The notes: generated by a model not told the origin, from the letters alone. A stretch of 64,000 nucleotides of DNA from Dastarcus helophoroides (GCA_028583605.1 CM053336.1:22615004-22679003); one strand, 5' to 3'; shown: positions 44,590 to 55,912, numbered from the stretch's first letter. A program made the numbers and translations.

Positions 44590-45050
44590 TTTGAGATGTA
44601 TACATACATATTTTTTTTACGTTCCGAGTTTTAACCTACAATCCATAAATTTTAGGAACTTTCAATTTTAAGTTATTCAAATAACGCTGGTCATGCAGTT
44701 TTGGTAGTGTCGGCGGGTTCACAATGAAAGTCGAATTATCTTAAAGAAGATCTCTATTTGGAGTTTAAAGTTAATACTTCGAAAAGAAGATCGAAACATG
44801 GGTTTAACTCCAGATTTTGTGAAAAAACTGAAAATTTTAAGATTAAGGTGAAAATATTGATATCATAATTATACACTTTGGATAAAGTCGAGATTATAAG
44901 TTTAAACTTAAAATTTAAAAAAAAGTATGCATAGTGAGATTAAATTCAATTTTTTTTATTTTGTCACATTCTCAAACCTTTTCGTAATTAATAAAAACAA
45001 TGATGATGTACTCCGTGCAAAGAATTTGAGACGTAAACTAGCCTCCCGTT
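44590..45050. other. AT-rich spacer
   Basis: Satellite-like and ordinary AT-rich DNA. No gene. Confidence 0.4.
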
Positions 45051-45059
45051 TGGATGTTT

Positions 45060-47940
45060 GAGCGGAGGGTGTGCCAGGGAATCTAAAATCGACAGAAAAT
45101 GCTAAAGTGCCACGGGTTAAATCTTTTTCAAATAATTTACTCAAAATTCTGTTTTGTGACATTCGGGGGCTAAACTCAGATCTAAAGTCTTTTCATCAAC
45201 ACCTTCAGAATAAAAGACCATATGCTGTGTCTGACAGAAACTCAAGTCTTCCCATCTATCAATACGGTCCATTTACTTTCCCCCAATTACAGAAAGTTTC
45301 GACGTAAGAGGGGAATTTGTGCTTTTACACGAAGCGACCTGTCTTGCCAACAAGAAAAGACATTAGAATCTGCCGATCATTATGTGATTTGGCTAATAAT
45401 TTGCTCCGAAAGCAAAGTAATATTCATTTTTTGATTTTATCTGTCTTCAAACGATCTCTCATCCGGACATTTCTTATCTCTGCGTAACCTTAGATCACCT
45501 ACAGGCGAATTATTCAAACGCTGAGCTTGTCTTTCTTGGTGACTTCAAAATACACAACATACCCTGGTTAAAGTTTTCTTCTCGAACTGACGATGCGGGA
45601 AGGGTGGTAGAGGCTTTCGCCATCTGTAATGGACTGTCGCAATTGGTTGGGGAACCCACAAGAATTCCGGATATAGATACCCATCAACCTAATCTACTCG
45701 ATCTTTTCCTTACAAATTCTCCATATAAAAATCACTGTCACATCACCGCTTGGAAATTTCGATTACAAGATTGTAGCAGCCACTCGTTCACTTTATATAA
45801 CTTTTCCTCCTCAGACGCAGCCCCGTAAAGTTTGGCACTTTAACTATGCAAACTGAAAGATTTCTTTGTGTCTTTCCCATGGCAAGAAACCTTCTTTTAC
45901 TCAGGCAACCCTTCCATAGTCGCCGAATCCATCAGTGAAACTATTGTGATTAGTAGGAAATGCTCAATTCCCCATTCCCAAAAGAAATTTGCCCCCTATA
46001 AATCCTGGCTCAGTAAAAAATGTGCTAGAGTTCTTTCCTACAAGAATCGCGCATATTGTCGTTGACGAAGTAAAGTTTCAGTTGGGACGCGGATTACCTT
46101 TGTAGATGCACGAAATTTTTGTAAACAAGTTATTAATTATTTCTATCGTAAAAGGCGTCAGAGGTTTATGGACTGTCCGAACGGCTCCAGGTTCTTTTGG
46201 AGATTTGCAAACGCAATTGAAGAGAACCTTACATTTTCAATTTTTTTACCTTTACTCAATCACAACAACAATATTGCGACAACCTCCAAGGAAAAAACTG
46301 ACAGCCTTATTATTTGCTGTAAATTTCAACCTTGATTCTCGAAAGGCAGAGCCTCCTATTCTTCCTAAGATTGGGCACATCGATGTTTGAAGTTATTTTC
46401 AGACAACGCACAGTCAGAAATATTCTTCTCGAGCTCGACACATTGAAAGTTTTTGGCCTTGATGGTATCCGCGCTATTGTTCTTAAGAAATGCGCTTCAG
46501 AGTTTACTCTTGCCTTAAGCAAATTGTTTACACTTTCTTACAAAAAGGTGAATTCCTTAACATCTGGAAATCTGCTAGGGTGCAGACTGTCCCTAAAAAA
46601 CGAAGAAGAATGTGGTTAACAACTATCGCCCTATATCTTTGTTGCCCGTTATATTTAAAGTGTTGGAAAAGGTTATCAACGTAGAAATTCTCAAATATCT
46701 AAAGAACAATATAATCATCTGGGATAGGTAATAATGTTGCAGACAACAACGCTGAAGTGGCGATCTACTGGCATATGTTACTCATATCTGTAAGTCAGCT
46801 ATGGAAAAATACGGTGAGGTTAGGATTGTGGCATTGGATTGGATATCTCAAATGCCTTGGGCCAGAGTCTGGCACCGATCTCTTCTTGCCAAATTAACAT
46901 CATGGTCTTCCTCCTGGACTCATTTCATATTCAGTTTTTTAGCTGACAGATCTCTTAAGATCGTCGTTGACGGCATCTCATCCGAGACATTTACAATTAA
47001 TGCAGAGGTACCTCAGGAATCTGTCCTGTCTCCTACTTTGTTTCTGTTACACATAAATAATATCTTAGCTTCAACTTTCAATCCGACATACAGCTACGCA
47101 GCTGAGAGTAGTCTGGTGTCATTTTTTTTCTCCGATAAACCATTATCTGTCGCTGCTTCAGATCGGCTAAGGAAACAGCAAAAAGATCTGGTTGACTTCA
47201 GTCGTTCTGGAATGGGGTAAGAAAAATCTGGTTAACTTCGATGTCTCAAAAATCCAGGCCGCGGTTTTCTCTAAAAATATCAAGGGATAATGCAACAAAC
47301 ATACTTATGGGCGGTAAAATCTTACCCATGGGACTTAATCTGTCTACCCTAGGGGTAAATGCGAGCACCAACTTCTCTTGGAACGATCATGTGCCCACCA
47401 TTGCCAAATCAGCCTCTCAGAAGGTAGACTTTCTTTTTGGAGCTAAAAAGTACTTCACATCTCTTCAGCTGCTCATTTTATATTGTTCTCAAGTTTGAAG
47501 TTCAGCTCTAAAGAACACTTTGATGACAAGAGTTTGACCAATTCTCTCGAAACACTGGAGCACAGACGGATGGTTGGTAATTGTCTCCTTTCTACAAGTA
47601 CTTTCATGGGAGATGCTCGCTGGGACTAATAGGAATGATCCTTCTAAGGGTAAGATTTTTAAGGCATGCAAAACAGTCGGAGACGGCTTGACACAGTGAG
47701 GACTTCTGTTTATGGAGACTCTTTTTTCTAGAGAATTTTCAAGCTATGGAATTCGGTGACCGAACGTCATTTTTCTCGAAAATTGCAACCTATTCTAATT
47801 TAAAAAGGCGGTCCTTCGCCATCTATTCTCGTTTCCGCATCCTACTTGCAGTGCTTCGAAGGTGTAATAGGGATGCCCTTTGACAGTGGATTGAACTTTA
47901 CTCCCAGGAAAGCAATAATTTTAAAAAGAATTTATAAATA
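45060..47940 (+). pseudogene. Non-LTR retrotransposon ORF2 relic (family X), endonuclease to C-terminus
   Basis: A long but heavily frameshifted ORF2. In order: endonuclease-like pieces ILFCDIRGLNSDLKSFHQHLQ (45150), ELVFLGDFKIHNIPW (45510) and NGLSQLVGEPTRI (45630); RT pieces KVFGLDGIRAIVLKKCA (46450), NNYRPISLLPVIFKVLEKV in shifted frames (46620-46680), VPQESVLSPTLFLLHINNIL (47010) and YSYAAESSLVSF (47090). The last replaces the catalytic YADD by YAAE, so this RT is dead. The C-terminal part (47300-47935) matches the fragment at 33-34.6 kb, so both belong to one Jockey/CR1-like family. ORF1 was not found. Confidence 0.85.
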
Positions 47941-48037
47941 AATTGTGGACGTTTCGACCATTTAGTGTAGTTTGGAAATAACTGTAAAGAAAAACTATCG
48001 ACATTTTATCAAATAACAAACAAGACTGTTATGTTAT

Positions 48038-48340
48038 TTATCCTCTTCTCGAACTAAAGTGTTCACGCTTATTTACATCAACGTACCGCTTCCAGGCAAT
48101 GACGAATTTCGCTGAATTAGTAAGATACGAGCCGTAACGTAAATCATCTCGTTGCGTGACAAAAAATTGACAAACAGTTTCGTTCACCGTTATTGTTATG
48201 TAAAAAGAATGCGAAGAAAATTGCACATTTTCGTAGGCACTATTGTTGATATTAATTTCTCCAAATACGGTCGAGTAAATAAAATGAATGGAATTTCTAA
48301 ATATGAGCGGTAGCGACCGCCTTTCACCGATTTAGGGACA
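48038..48340 (-). CDS. Unassigned open frame, about 100 residues
   Basis: Minus-strand frame open from a stop near 48345 down to TAA at 48038. An internal ATG gives 62 residues (MQFSSHSFYITITVNETVCQ onward). Composition is balanced and unlike the satellite, with a Cys, Trp and several Arg/Asp in a natural mix. I do not recognise it. It could be an exon, a TE remnant or chance. No splice signals could be assigned with confidence. Confidence 0.2.
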
Positions 48341-48770
48341 TTTTTAATTCGAATTATGCAAATTTTCTCTTCCCTGGTTGAACATATTTTGTAGAGGTCA
48401 TTGTGGCGATATGCTGCTCATTAAAGTTTTTTTTGTGTAGCTAAAAATTCTGAGGGTGCCAGCGAAAAATAGAGAAAAGGTTCAAATGTGGAGATCAAAT
48501 TGAAAAACTTGCAAATGAATGTAGACATAATTCGCCAATAAAGTCGAAAAGTTCATGGGAAATTTTAATCTAACAAAATATTTGCTTTAGAAATTTCAAC
48601 TTAAAATCGAACCATCAAATTTTATTTCAAAATTACGAAAAAATCTAAATTTTCAGAAAAAAGTACAAATGAAAAAATTGACATTTTTAGATATGTTCTT
48701 TAGAGAAACAACTGAACTTTCCAAATAAAAAAAATCTTGAGATTTCGACTTGAATCGAAATTTGTCGATA
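48341..48770. other. AT-rich spacer
   Basis: Degenerate satellite-like words, no feature recognised. Confidence 0.4.
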
Positions 48771-48774
48771 AAAT

Positions 48775-49070
48775 GATGCGCATTCGGTCTTCGGCGTGTC
48801 GTCTTACATTATACGTTTTGTAAACTTGATGGGCCCATGAAATTTCTTCGTATGCAAGACAACGAGTTTCCTAACTTAGGAGGATGTCGTAATTTGGGTT
48901 CCCCTTCTAGAGATCCGGGCTTATCGGAGTGGAAAACTTCGCTCTCTCGACTCTACTTTCTGCAAGAAGTAACCAGACTTTGACGACTTCGAGTACCTTG
49001 GCGCATTGTGTGTGTACTGTTTTGAATTTCTTGCGTTTTTAAATGTTTCCAGTGATTATGCAAAGTAAGT
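48775..49070 (+). promoter_or_regulatory. Balanced-composition island ending in a splice donor (possible first exon)
   Basis: About 250 bp of clearly higher G+C than its surroundings, ending 'agtgattATGCAAA|GTAAGT' near 49060. It could be the promoter and first exon of a plus-strand gene, perhaps the LRR gene 8 kb downstream, whose 5' exons are missing. No direct proof. Confidence 0.25.
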
Positions 49071-49967
49071 AAACCATTTATATTTTACTGTAAGCATCAG
49101 TCGGTGAATTTACCGCTGTGACAAAGTGACTTTTTTTTTAAATTTTGGTTAAATTGAACCGCGTTTGTTTTTTTAATATAAAAGCAAAGAAAGTTGAGCA
49201 ATTTTCAATTCACTAAAATCCTCTTGAGATTTTTGATAATCAATTTACAATTTATAGACAAAATAATTAATTTGGAGCAAATAATGATGTACTTGGCTCA
49301 AACTCAATTTCTTATTAAATTGTGAGTACAGTTTGCTTAGTGCAGGATCCGCTTAAAACGGAAATTCGAAACTTTCTCAAGATTTTTATGCTTGGAAAGC
49401 AGGAAATAGTTTTGTTTATTATATACACAAATGCGAAGTATTTATTTTACTGTATTTTATACTATTTTGGAGAAATCGTTCGTTCGTTTGCTTTATGCCG
49501 AAGAAGAGTGCTAGAAATTGAAACGCATGACAAATATTAGTGTGGAGTGTGGTAGAAATAAATGATTTATTTTATTAACTTCAGCAAACTTTCAAAAAAC
49601 AATTATGTAGAACAGTAAAAGGAACGGAGATATTCCTGCAAGGTAGCTTTTTACGGAGAGATATTAATAGGTTTGAATTCGAAATTTTAGAAAAAGAATT
49701 CCCAAATTATAAAAAAAATTAAAATTTTGACAAAAAATACGACAATTCCCAAAATCTAACTTTTTATAGACATGTTCAAATCGAATATTCGAATTTAAAC
49801 TCGAAATATTGTAACTAAAATGAGAATATTCGGATTATTTTTACATAAATTTCGATTTCTTAAAACATTTCTACTGTTTTATCAATATTCTGAGTTAAAT
49901 CATGAAATCTTTATTTTCTTAATTTCGAATTTTACCTCAAAGTTTCGAGAAAAAAATCTACATTTAG
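49071..49967. other. AT-rich spacer
   Basis: Ordinary AT-rich DNA then degenerate satellite words. A 72-residue open frame at 49322 has no recognisable feature. Confidence 0.4.
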
Positions 49968-50279
49968 CAGTGGCGTATTTATTTTGGCGTAGCAGTATGC
50001 TGTGCACAAGGGCGCTGCTGCTCAAGGAACCCTTTTTTTAGAAATTTCCTTAGCTCAAAATTTAATTGAATCTATCTTTTTCCTAAAATTATGACTACTT
50101 TTTTTTTCAAAATTTCAAATTTAAAGAGTTTCTTATACGTTTTTTTTTTATTTTGGCTTTCTTTTCATAATTTCTTTCCAATTTAAAATTTTTACTGTTA
50201 ATTCGAGTCAAAAAAATTTGTTTCGTTTTTAGTTCTTATTATTTTCCTAAATGTCCGTTTCACTGGTTTCACTGGTTTC

Positions 50280-51236
50280 ATGAGCTGTAGCAATTTCACA
50301 ACCGATAAATCTTTCAGACGAGTTGAACAAAATTCATTTCAACCTCCGTAACAATGGTTACAAATCGCACGACATTGAAACTGTCATTAAACGACATCTT
50401 CACCCTACCTCTCGTCCTTTACAAAATTCAATAACTTCTTCTAAAGTTTTTCTTCCTTATGTTCACGGAGTCACAGATCAAATCGGAAAATTATTAAGAA
50501 AACACAACATTAAACCCATTTTTTCATCATCCTCAAAGATCCAACAGCTCCTCCCATCTCCCGAAGATAAAATTTAATCCTTTTGTTCTAATGGTGCGTA
50601 CAGGGTTCCTTGTTCTTGTAGTGGAGTGTATCTCGGAGAAACGGCCGATCATTTAAGACGCGAATATCCTAGCACCAAAGATGTCTTAGGTCTGGTTTAT
50701 TTTAGCAATCAGCCATTGCGGAACATCAACATGAGACCGGACATAAGATTCTCTGTGATAATATTTCAATTATATCCAATGCTATTGAAATCCAAAAATT
50801 CCCCAAAAACATCAACAGAGACGACGGTTAAATGCTTTTCTCCATCTGGAGACCATCGGAAATTTTCGGGAGTGATCGCGCAGACGAATGGTATATAAAG
50901 TTTCCCTTTCTTTCTTTCCTCTCAGAAGAGTTTCGCCTCTGGTATGGTGGATATACCGAGTAAGCGTGCTCTTCCGCCTAAACTTTCTTATCCTTTGTAC
51001 CAATTTTCAATTCAGAAGAGTTTCGCCTCTGCTATGGTGGACATACTGAGTTACCGTGCTCTGATGTTTTGAAATTGGCCTTTTCATTTTTGCGTGTTTC
51101 CTTATATTTCTTTTTTTATTTATTGTTCCTTTTCTTGGTTCCTGAAGAAGCCCTCTACGATGGTGGGCGAAACGTCGAACACTTTTAGTAGTTCTTTGAC
51201 ACGGTCCAATCTGGGAAGAAGTATATCCTGTACTGA
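50280..51236 (+). mobile_element. Penelope-like retroelement, 3' part with GIY-YIG endonuclease, family 1
   Basis: The C-terminal part of a Penelope-like ORF. One frame (50323-50700) runs through a single TAA (50575) and contains the pre-domain SSKIQQLLPSPEDK and the GIY-YIG core GAYRVPCSCSGVYLGET. After a frameshift the next frame gives AIAEHQHETGHKI and IEIQKFPKNINRDDG, the expected end of this endonuclease. Then follow two copies of a 90-bp repeat (50928 and 51014), a T-rich stretch, a hammerhead core and the terminus 'gaagaagtatatcctgtac'. The RT domain is missing upstream. It is the only coding member of the family in the window and identifies the palindrome at 42.7 kb. Confidence 0.85.
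51138..51180 (+). ncRNA. Hammerhead ribozyme-like motif, family 1, in the 3' end of the Penelope-like element
   Basis: Stem I GUUC (51138-51141), CUGAAGA (51142-51148), stem II GCCCUC..GGUGGGC (51149-51168), GAAA (51169-51172), CG, UC (51175-51176), then GAAC closing stem I. Confidence 0.7.
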
Positions 51237-51844
51237 AAGTTTTTCCGTTTTAACTTTTTTCTCATAATTCCAAGTTTGCACTTTCAATCTTCAATTGTTA
51301 CTTTTTTTATAAAATTTCGATTATGAATAGGAATTTATTATTTTAATTTTAATTATTATTATATTTTTAATTTTTGAAAATTTCAAGTTTAGACTCGAAA
51401 TTTTTTTCGATTTTTTTTAACTGTCTACTTAATTACGAAACCCGGACATTCATACTTTTTTCAAAAATTTGCCGTTACTTCGAGATGAGTACTTTTTTCT
51501 CCATATGTCGAGAAATTAGTATTTCAGACTCGAAATTTCGATTTTCTTTTTTGAAATTTTGAATTTAGGCTGCAGTTTTTTCTTGTAATTTTTGAGCTAA
51601 CATTTATCTTGAACAAGGGTAGTGAGGTCTTATTATGTTTTACAAAAGTGTCGAAATGATCAAAAATTCGTAATTTATAGATTCTAAATAGAATGTGGAT
51701 AATATTATCATTTGTTCTGTGGAATCTGAGCTCCTTGAGAAAAATTTCTAAAAATAACCTTTCAAAAAAAGTGTATAAATTTTAACAAATAGAAAGGTTT
51801 CTTGCCCAAGGAACCTATATCCTAGCTACACCACTGACATTCAG

Positions 51845-53671
51845 AGATAAAAAATTCAAAATAGATTTAGAAAAAGAATAAATTTTAGGACAGTCAAAAG
51901 ATTCATATTGTTAGCATATTGTTATTTAGAATTAAAAAAATAGAAACTAACTGGCGTAGGTAGGTAATCAAGCGGCCCGGCGCAAAAACACTAGGATATG
52001 TATCTATACTGTTTCGATTTTATCAAATTATGAATATAAATACAATAAATCAGCAGTGCCCAACCTACCGCTTGCTGTAGCTTTTGATGTGGCTCACGAT
52101 AACAGTGAACAGGTATTCCATTTTATTTAGCATATTCATGCTTTCAGACAAGTTGAAATTTCGATTTTAAAGGCAAATTTTCGGAAAAAATGAAAAATGT
52201 TAACTTTAGACTGAAAACTTTGAGGGAACTTTGAGAGAAGAATCAACAATTGAAGTGTAAGTCACAAATTCAAGTCACGGTGTGCGTAATTTTGATTACA
52301 TCGACAATTTTATTTAGCCAGCGACAATCTTATTTGGTCCGTTAACGAAAAAAGTTTAAAATTATTAAAGACATCATGCGTCTTTAATCGAGGTCGGATT
52401 TAGACTTGATGAAGCCCTAAGCTATTAATATCAATAATATTAAGTTTATTATTTTATCGGGAACTTCTTAACGAGCAAAAAAGGCCTCGAGAATTTATGA
52501 TCACCTAAAAAAAGCTTTTCCTTAACATTTTGATGGGACTCGAGAATTTGGTTACCAAAAACGGACACTTTTATTGACTATTATCCTCAACCCTATCTTT
52601 CCCTACAACTTCTTCTGGGCAACACTGCATGTTTCAATATTATTTTTTGGGGACTCCTAAAATATAGCTTGTATAACTTATATGTAAATCTAGCACCGTA
52701 TTTAATTCTCAACGTAACCAAGTAGCATCTAAAGTTTTATATCCTCACTGAATCTTACCTGAAGACCTAAATTCTTAAGGAAAATATTCTAGGAGCAGAA
52801 ATTCTAAAAGAAGCTTTTGTAATAGATAATATTATATTCTCTAGGAAATCATCAAGGGATATTCAAAGGACTAAATTTAAGGAAAACTCACAAACAGCTT
52901 CATATCCTTAAACACATTTATTTAGACCAGAAGCCGGCAACCCTTTTAGAACAGCGGGTCACTTTCAGAAGGAAAATTTTTAAGCGAGCCGCACAACTAA
53001 AAAATAATTTTTGTCTTTCAAATAAAATAGAAGACTAAAAAAAGATCCTGGCAATGTTATCACCACTAATATTTAATATAATCGTAATTAAGTTGGTAGT
53101 CGAAAATTTTACGTTATTTCTAAATTTCAACTATTTTCGGAAAATTTTAATTTTAAATTTAAAAGTAAGTTAAAATTTCAAATTTTAGCTTAGAATCTCT
53201 AGATTAACATGAAGATTTAAAAAAATCAGCATTTCTAATATAAAGGTTTTTTTTTTAATTGAAATTGTCCAATTTTTTTCTGGAAATTTTGACTTAAGCA
53301 TTGAAATAATTTCGATTTGGATTTCGAATTTTGGGTTTTAAAACTAGAAATTTCCACAATATAAATAATTTGACAAATGGTTTCCTGATAGTTTAATTGT
53401 TGATAGAGATTATTTTTACTCAAAACATCACTAATATGCAACCCGATAAGAGTTCTTTTCATGTGAAATGGAAAAATAAAAGTAATAAAATGCAATTATT
53501 TCTAAAAGTTGTAACACCAACCCTTAGAAAGCTTATATCAGGTAAAAAAATTAAAATCTACATAAAAAATATAAGGTGTTCCACTTAAAGTAACAAAGTT
53601 ATCGCTGCTTGAATTTATCAAAACGTTCCGACGTGAATTCAACACTCGGTATAATGTTTTTGAACCTATGT
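51845..53671. other. AT-rich gene-free region
   Basis: Ordinary AT-rich DNA. hAT-type end fragments may be present at 51.96 ('ctggcgtaggtaggtaatc'), 52.07 ('cagtgcccaaccta') and 52.93 kb ('gccggcaaccctttta'), but no paired ends were found. No gene. Confidence 0.4.
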
Positions 53672-53964
53672 GCCTAAAGGCCCAGCGCAACCATTGATAA
53701 GGTTATTTCCAGCCTTATGAATGCTTAAGCTTTCACATGCATTACTCTTAACAATTTAATATTATTATCTATCCTATGATCTAATTCAAAGGCATGCCTT
53801 TGAATTAGATCATAGGATAGGATAGGATAGATCATAGGATAGATAATAATATTAAATTGTTAAGAGTAGTTAATAAGAATAATATGTTAAATGCATGTGA
53901 AAGCTTAGCCATTCATAAGGCTGGAAACAACCTTATGGTTATGGTTGCCCTGGGTCTTTAGGCC
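53672..53964. repeat. Long near-perfect palindrome (foldback element)
   Basis: Arms of about 140 bp: left 'gcctaaaggcccagcgcaac' to 'tgatctaattcaaaggc', right the inverse, ending 'ccctgggtctttaggc'. The centre is AAAGGCATGCCTTT at about 53790-53803. The right arm has a small expansion of 'ataggataggatag'. No coding capacity. It directly precedes the family 2 hammerhead repeat. Confidence 0.85.
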
Positions 53965-54084
53965 ATTCATCTCTGTTAAAAATAGTTAAGGTCGATAGAT
54001 AAGGAATTGTGACACAATGACGTGTATGATTGGGTGCGCTCGGGTGCGGCCGATCATGCACGAAATGAATATTCTTAGTATATA

Positions 54085-54230
54085 AGGGTTAATTTGAAGA
54101 TTAGATGTCAGTTTCTCTCTGAAGATGACAGCTTGGCTGTCGAAACGCGTTAAAGCAACCTTTGTTGTGTTTTTAAATCTTTCTTGGTTTCAGGGAACAA
54201 GTTCTGTATTTCAATTTTTGACAAACAAAC
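54085..54230 (+). mobile_element. Penelope-like terminus, family 2, single copy
   Basis: Runs from about 'tataagggttaatttgaag' through the hammerhead core to 'tcagggaacaagttctg' and 'tatttcaatttttga'. Matches the arms at 10.9, 35.5 and 41.7 kb. Assignment to Penelope-like elements is by analogy with family 1. Confidence 0.6.
54114..54156 (+). ncRNA. Hammerhead ribozyme-like motif, family 2 copy 2
   Basis: CUGAAGA (54119-54125), stem II UGACAGC-UUG-GCUGUC (54126-54141), GAAA (54142-54145), CGCG, UU (54150-54151). Stem I is imperfect (one C-A mismatch where the 35.56-kb copy pairs). Stem II has C-G where the other copy has U-A. Confidence 0.65.
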
Positions 54231-55106
54231 AGAAATTTGCAGAAATCCAAAAGTTTCAGCAAAAAACGAATTTTGAAAAATGATGAAATGTTGAAAAAAC
54301 ACTTTTGACAAAGTCCGATAGAATAAATTCGAAATTTCAAAAGAAAAACAGAATTTTTTTTTAAAAAAAGGGCGGATTTTGAGAAAAAAGTCGAAATTTC
54401 GAGAAAATGCTGATATTTCAAGAAAAAGATTAATTTTCAGGAAATTTGTCGAAAAGTTCTTTACTATTGAGAATTTAAATTGTCGATTGGCTGTGCAAAC
54501 CAGCGGAGAGCAAGCGCTCTCTTGTAGCTAGTGGTAGGAAAAGTAAAAAAAAGGAATTTAAAAATACTTTTTACTAGGAAGAACTGGATAAATTACTGCA
54601 TTACTTTTTATCCTAATAAATGTTAGCTAGTTTACCCATGGGCTCGCGACACTCATGATAAGGATCTTTCAAGGGTCCAAGGGTCCCAGGTTAAGAAACC
54701 GTAGTTATTTTATAAATAATCTCCTGATTTTATCAAATACATTCCAAATATATTCGCCTAATTTCTTGCGAATGTGAATATTAAAAAACCTAAGAATATT
54801 CGCGAATGCGAATATTCGTTACATCACTATTGCGTACTATTTGTTTCAGGTTATGCTTTCTATACACCTTAAGTGAAGATCCCTCATTCGTGGTATGAAG
54901 CCCAAACCATGGGTTACGGCACGCTAAGATGCCAGCAGTTTTTGGGAATTTTATAAGTGCTTTGATATGTTTTATTATCAGTTTTAAATGGGTTGAATCT
55001 TTGAACTGTCCATCACCAGACAAAATAGTACCGTGTCGATGTCTAGTTAAAGGAGTGGAATACCAAGTATGGTAAGTTATCTGTTCTGGTTTTATTTTGC
55101 TAAAAA
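54231..55106. other. AT-rich spacer
   Basis: A-rich satellite words to about 54420, then ordinary DNA. A 77-residue minus-strand frame at 54790-55023 has a balanced composition but no recognisable domain; it may be TE debris. Confidence 0.35.
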
Positions 55107-55912
55107 AAATGGGCAGTCTTAGAGACTGTCGACAAAAGTGAAAAGTGTAAATTTAAAAAAATCTCGAGATGTAAAAAAAAATTGATGATTTAAAAAAAAA
55201 CGAGATTTTTAAGTTATACCAATTTTCAAAAAAATTGAGCATCTGGGGAAATGAAAATTTTCAAAAAAATACGGGATTTTTAAAAATTTTCAAAAATTTC
55301 ACTCATAATTAGTGTAAGGGGAAATTTTTAAAAAGTAGAAATGAGAAATGAAGCTAAATTATCAGATATTTCAGTAGATCCAGATGAAATTGTCACCAGA
55401 TTACCGGGTGTTAAGGACTAGCGAAATGTCGGATTGCCGAGATTACACTGTAATTTCAAAAAATTGAAATTTTGCTAAAATCACCTTCCATAGATTCGAA
55501 TTAGAGTCTAATCTCGGCAATTCTCTCTTTAGTTCGAAACATTCCATAATCTGGTGTCAATTTCAAAAGTAAAAATTTTACAAAACGGTAATTCCGGAAA
55601 AAATGATATTCGAATCGGCAAACAGCTAGATTACCGAGATGAGATCGTAATTTCAAAAACACTGTAATTCATTTCAATTATTACTAGTTTTCCTAAGATG
55701 TCCACCACAATTCCGGTCTAACCATAGTAATCCGATACCTCGCTAGTCCGAAAGGATCAATAATTCAGTGCCAATTTTAAAATTCGAAATTTTGGAACAT
55801 GCAAATCTTGAAAAATAAAATTCGGACCAGCGACGTGCCGGATTACTGAGATTATGCCGTAATTTTAGAAAAAAATAGACAGTCTTGAAGACTGCCCACA
55901 AAAGTGAAAACC
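55107..55912. repeat. Unit bounded by direct repeats, with internal 'attaccgagat' motifs
   Basis: 'cagtcttagagactgtcgac' plus 'aaaagtgaaa' near 55115 recurs as 'cagtcttgaagactgcccac' plus 'aaaagtgaaa' near 55888, about 770 bp apart. Between them the words 'ggattgccgagatt', 'gattaccgagatgag', 'ggattactgagatt' and the inverse 'aatctcggcaatt' recur five or more times. Looks like an old element or tandem repeat; class unknown. Confidence 0.45.

Larger units (their letters stand above)
49968..51836. mobile_element. hAT-like non-autonomous element, 1.87 kb, carrying a Penelope-like element
   Basis: The left end CAGTGGCGTATTTATTTTGG and the right end, read inward, CAGTGGTGTAGCTAGGATAT share CAGTGGYGTA. 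The flanks ACATTTAG (49960-49967) and ACATTCAG (51837-51844) are an 8-bp duplication with one change. No hAT transposase is present. The Penelope-like element occupies 50.3-51.24 kb; the rest is AT-rich filler. Confidence 0.75.

Noticed and set aside
47941..47990. 'ggtcgaaacgtcc' on the minus strand as a seventh hammerhead
   Set aside because: The GAAAC-GUC half is present but no CUGANGA box lies at the right distance upstream.
54790..55023. 77-residue minus-strand frame as a gene
   Set aside because: No recognised motif and no conserved neighbour; TE debris or chance is as likely.
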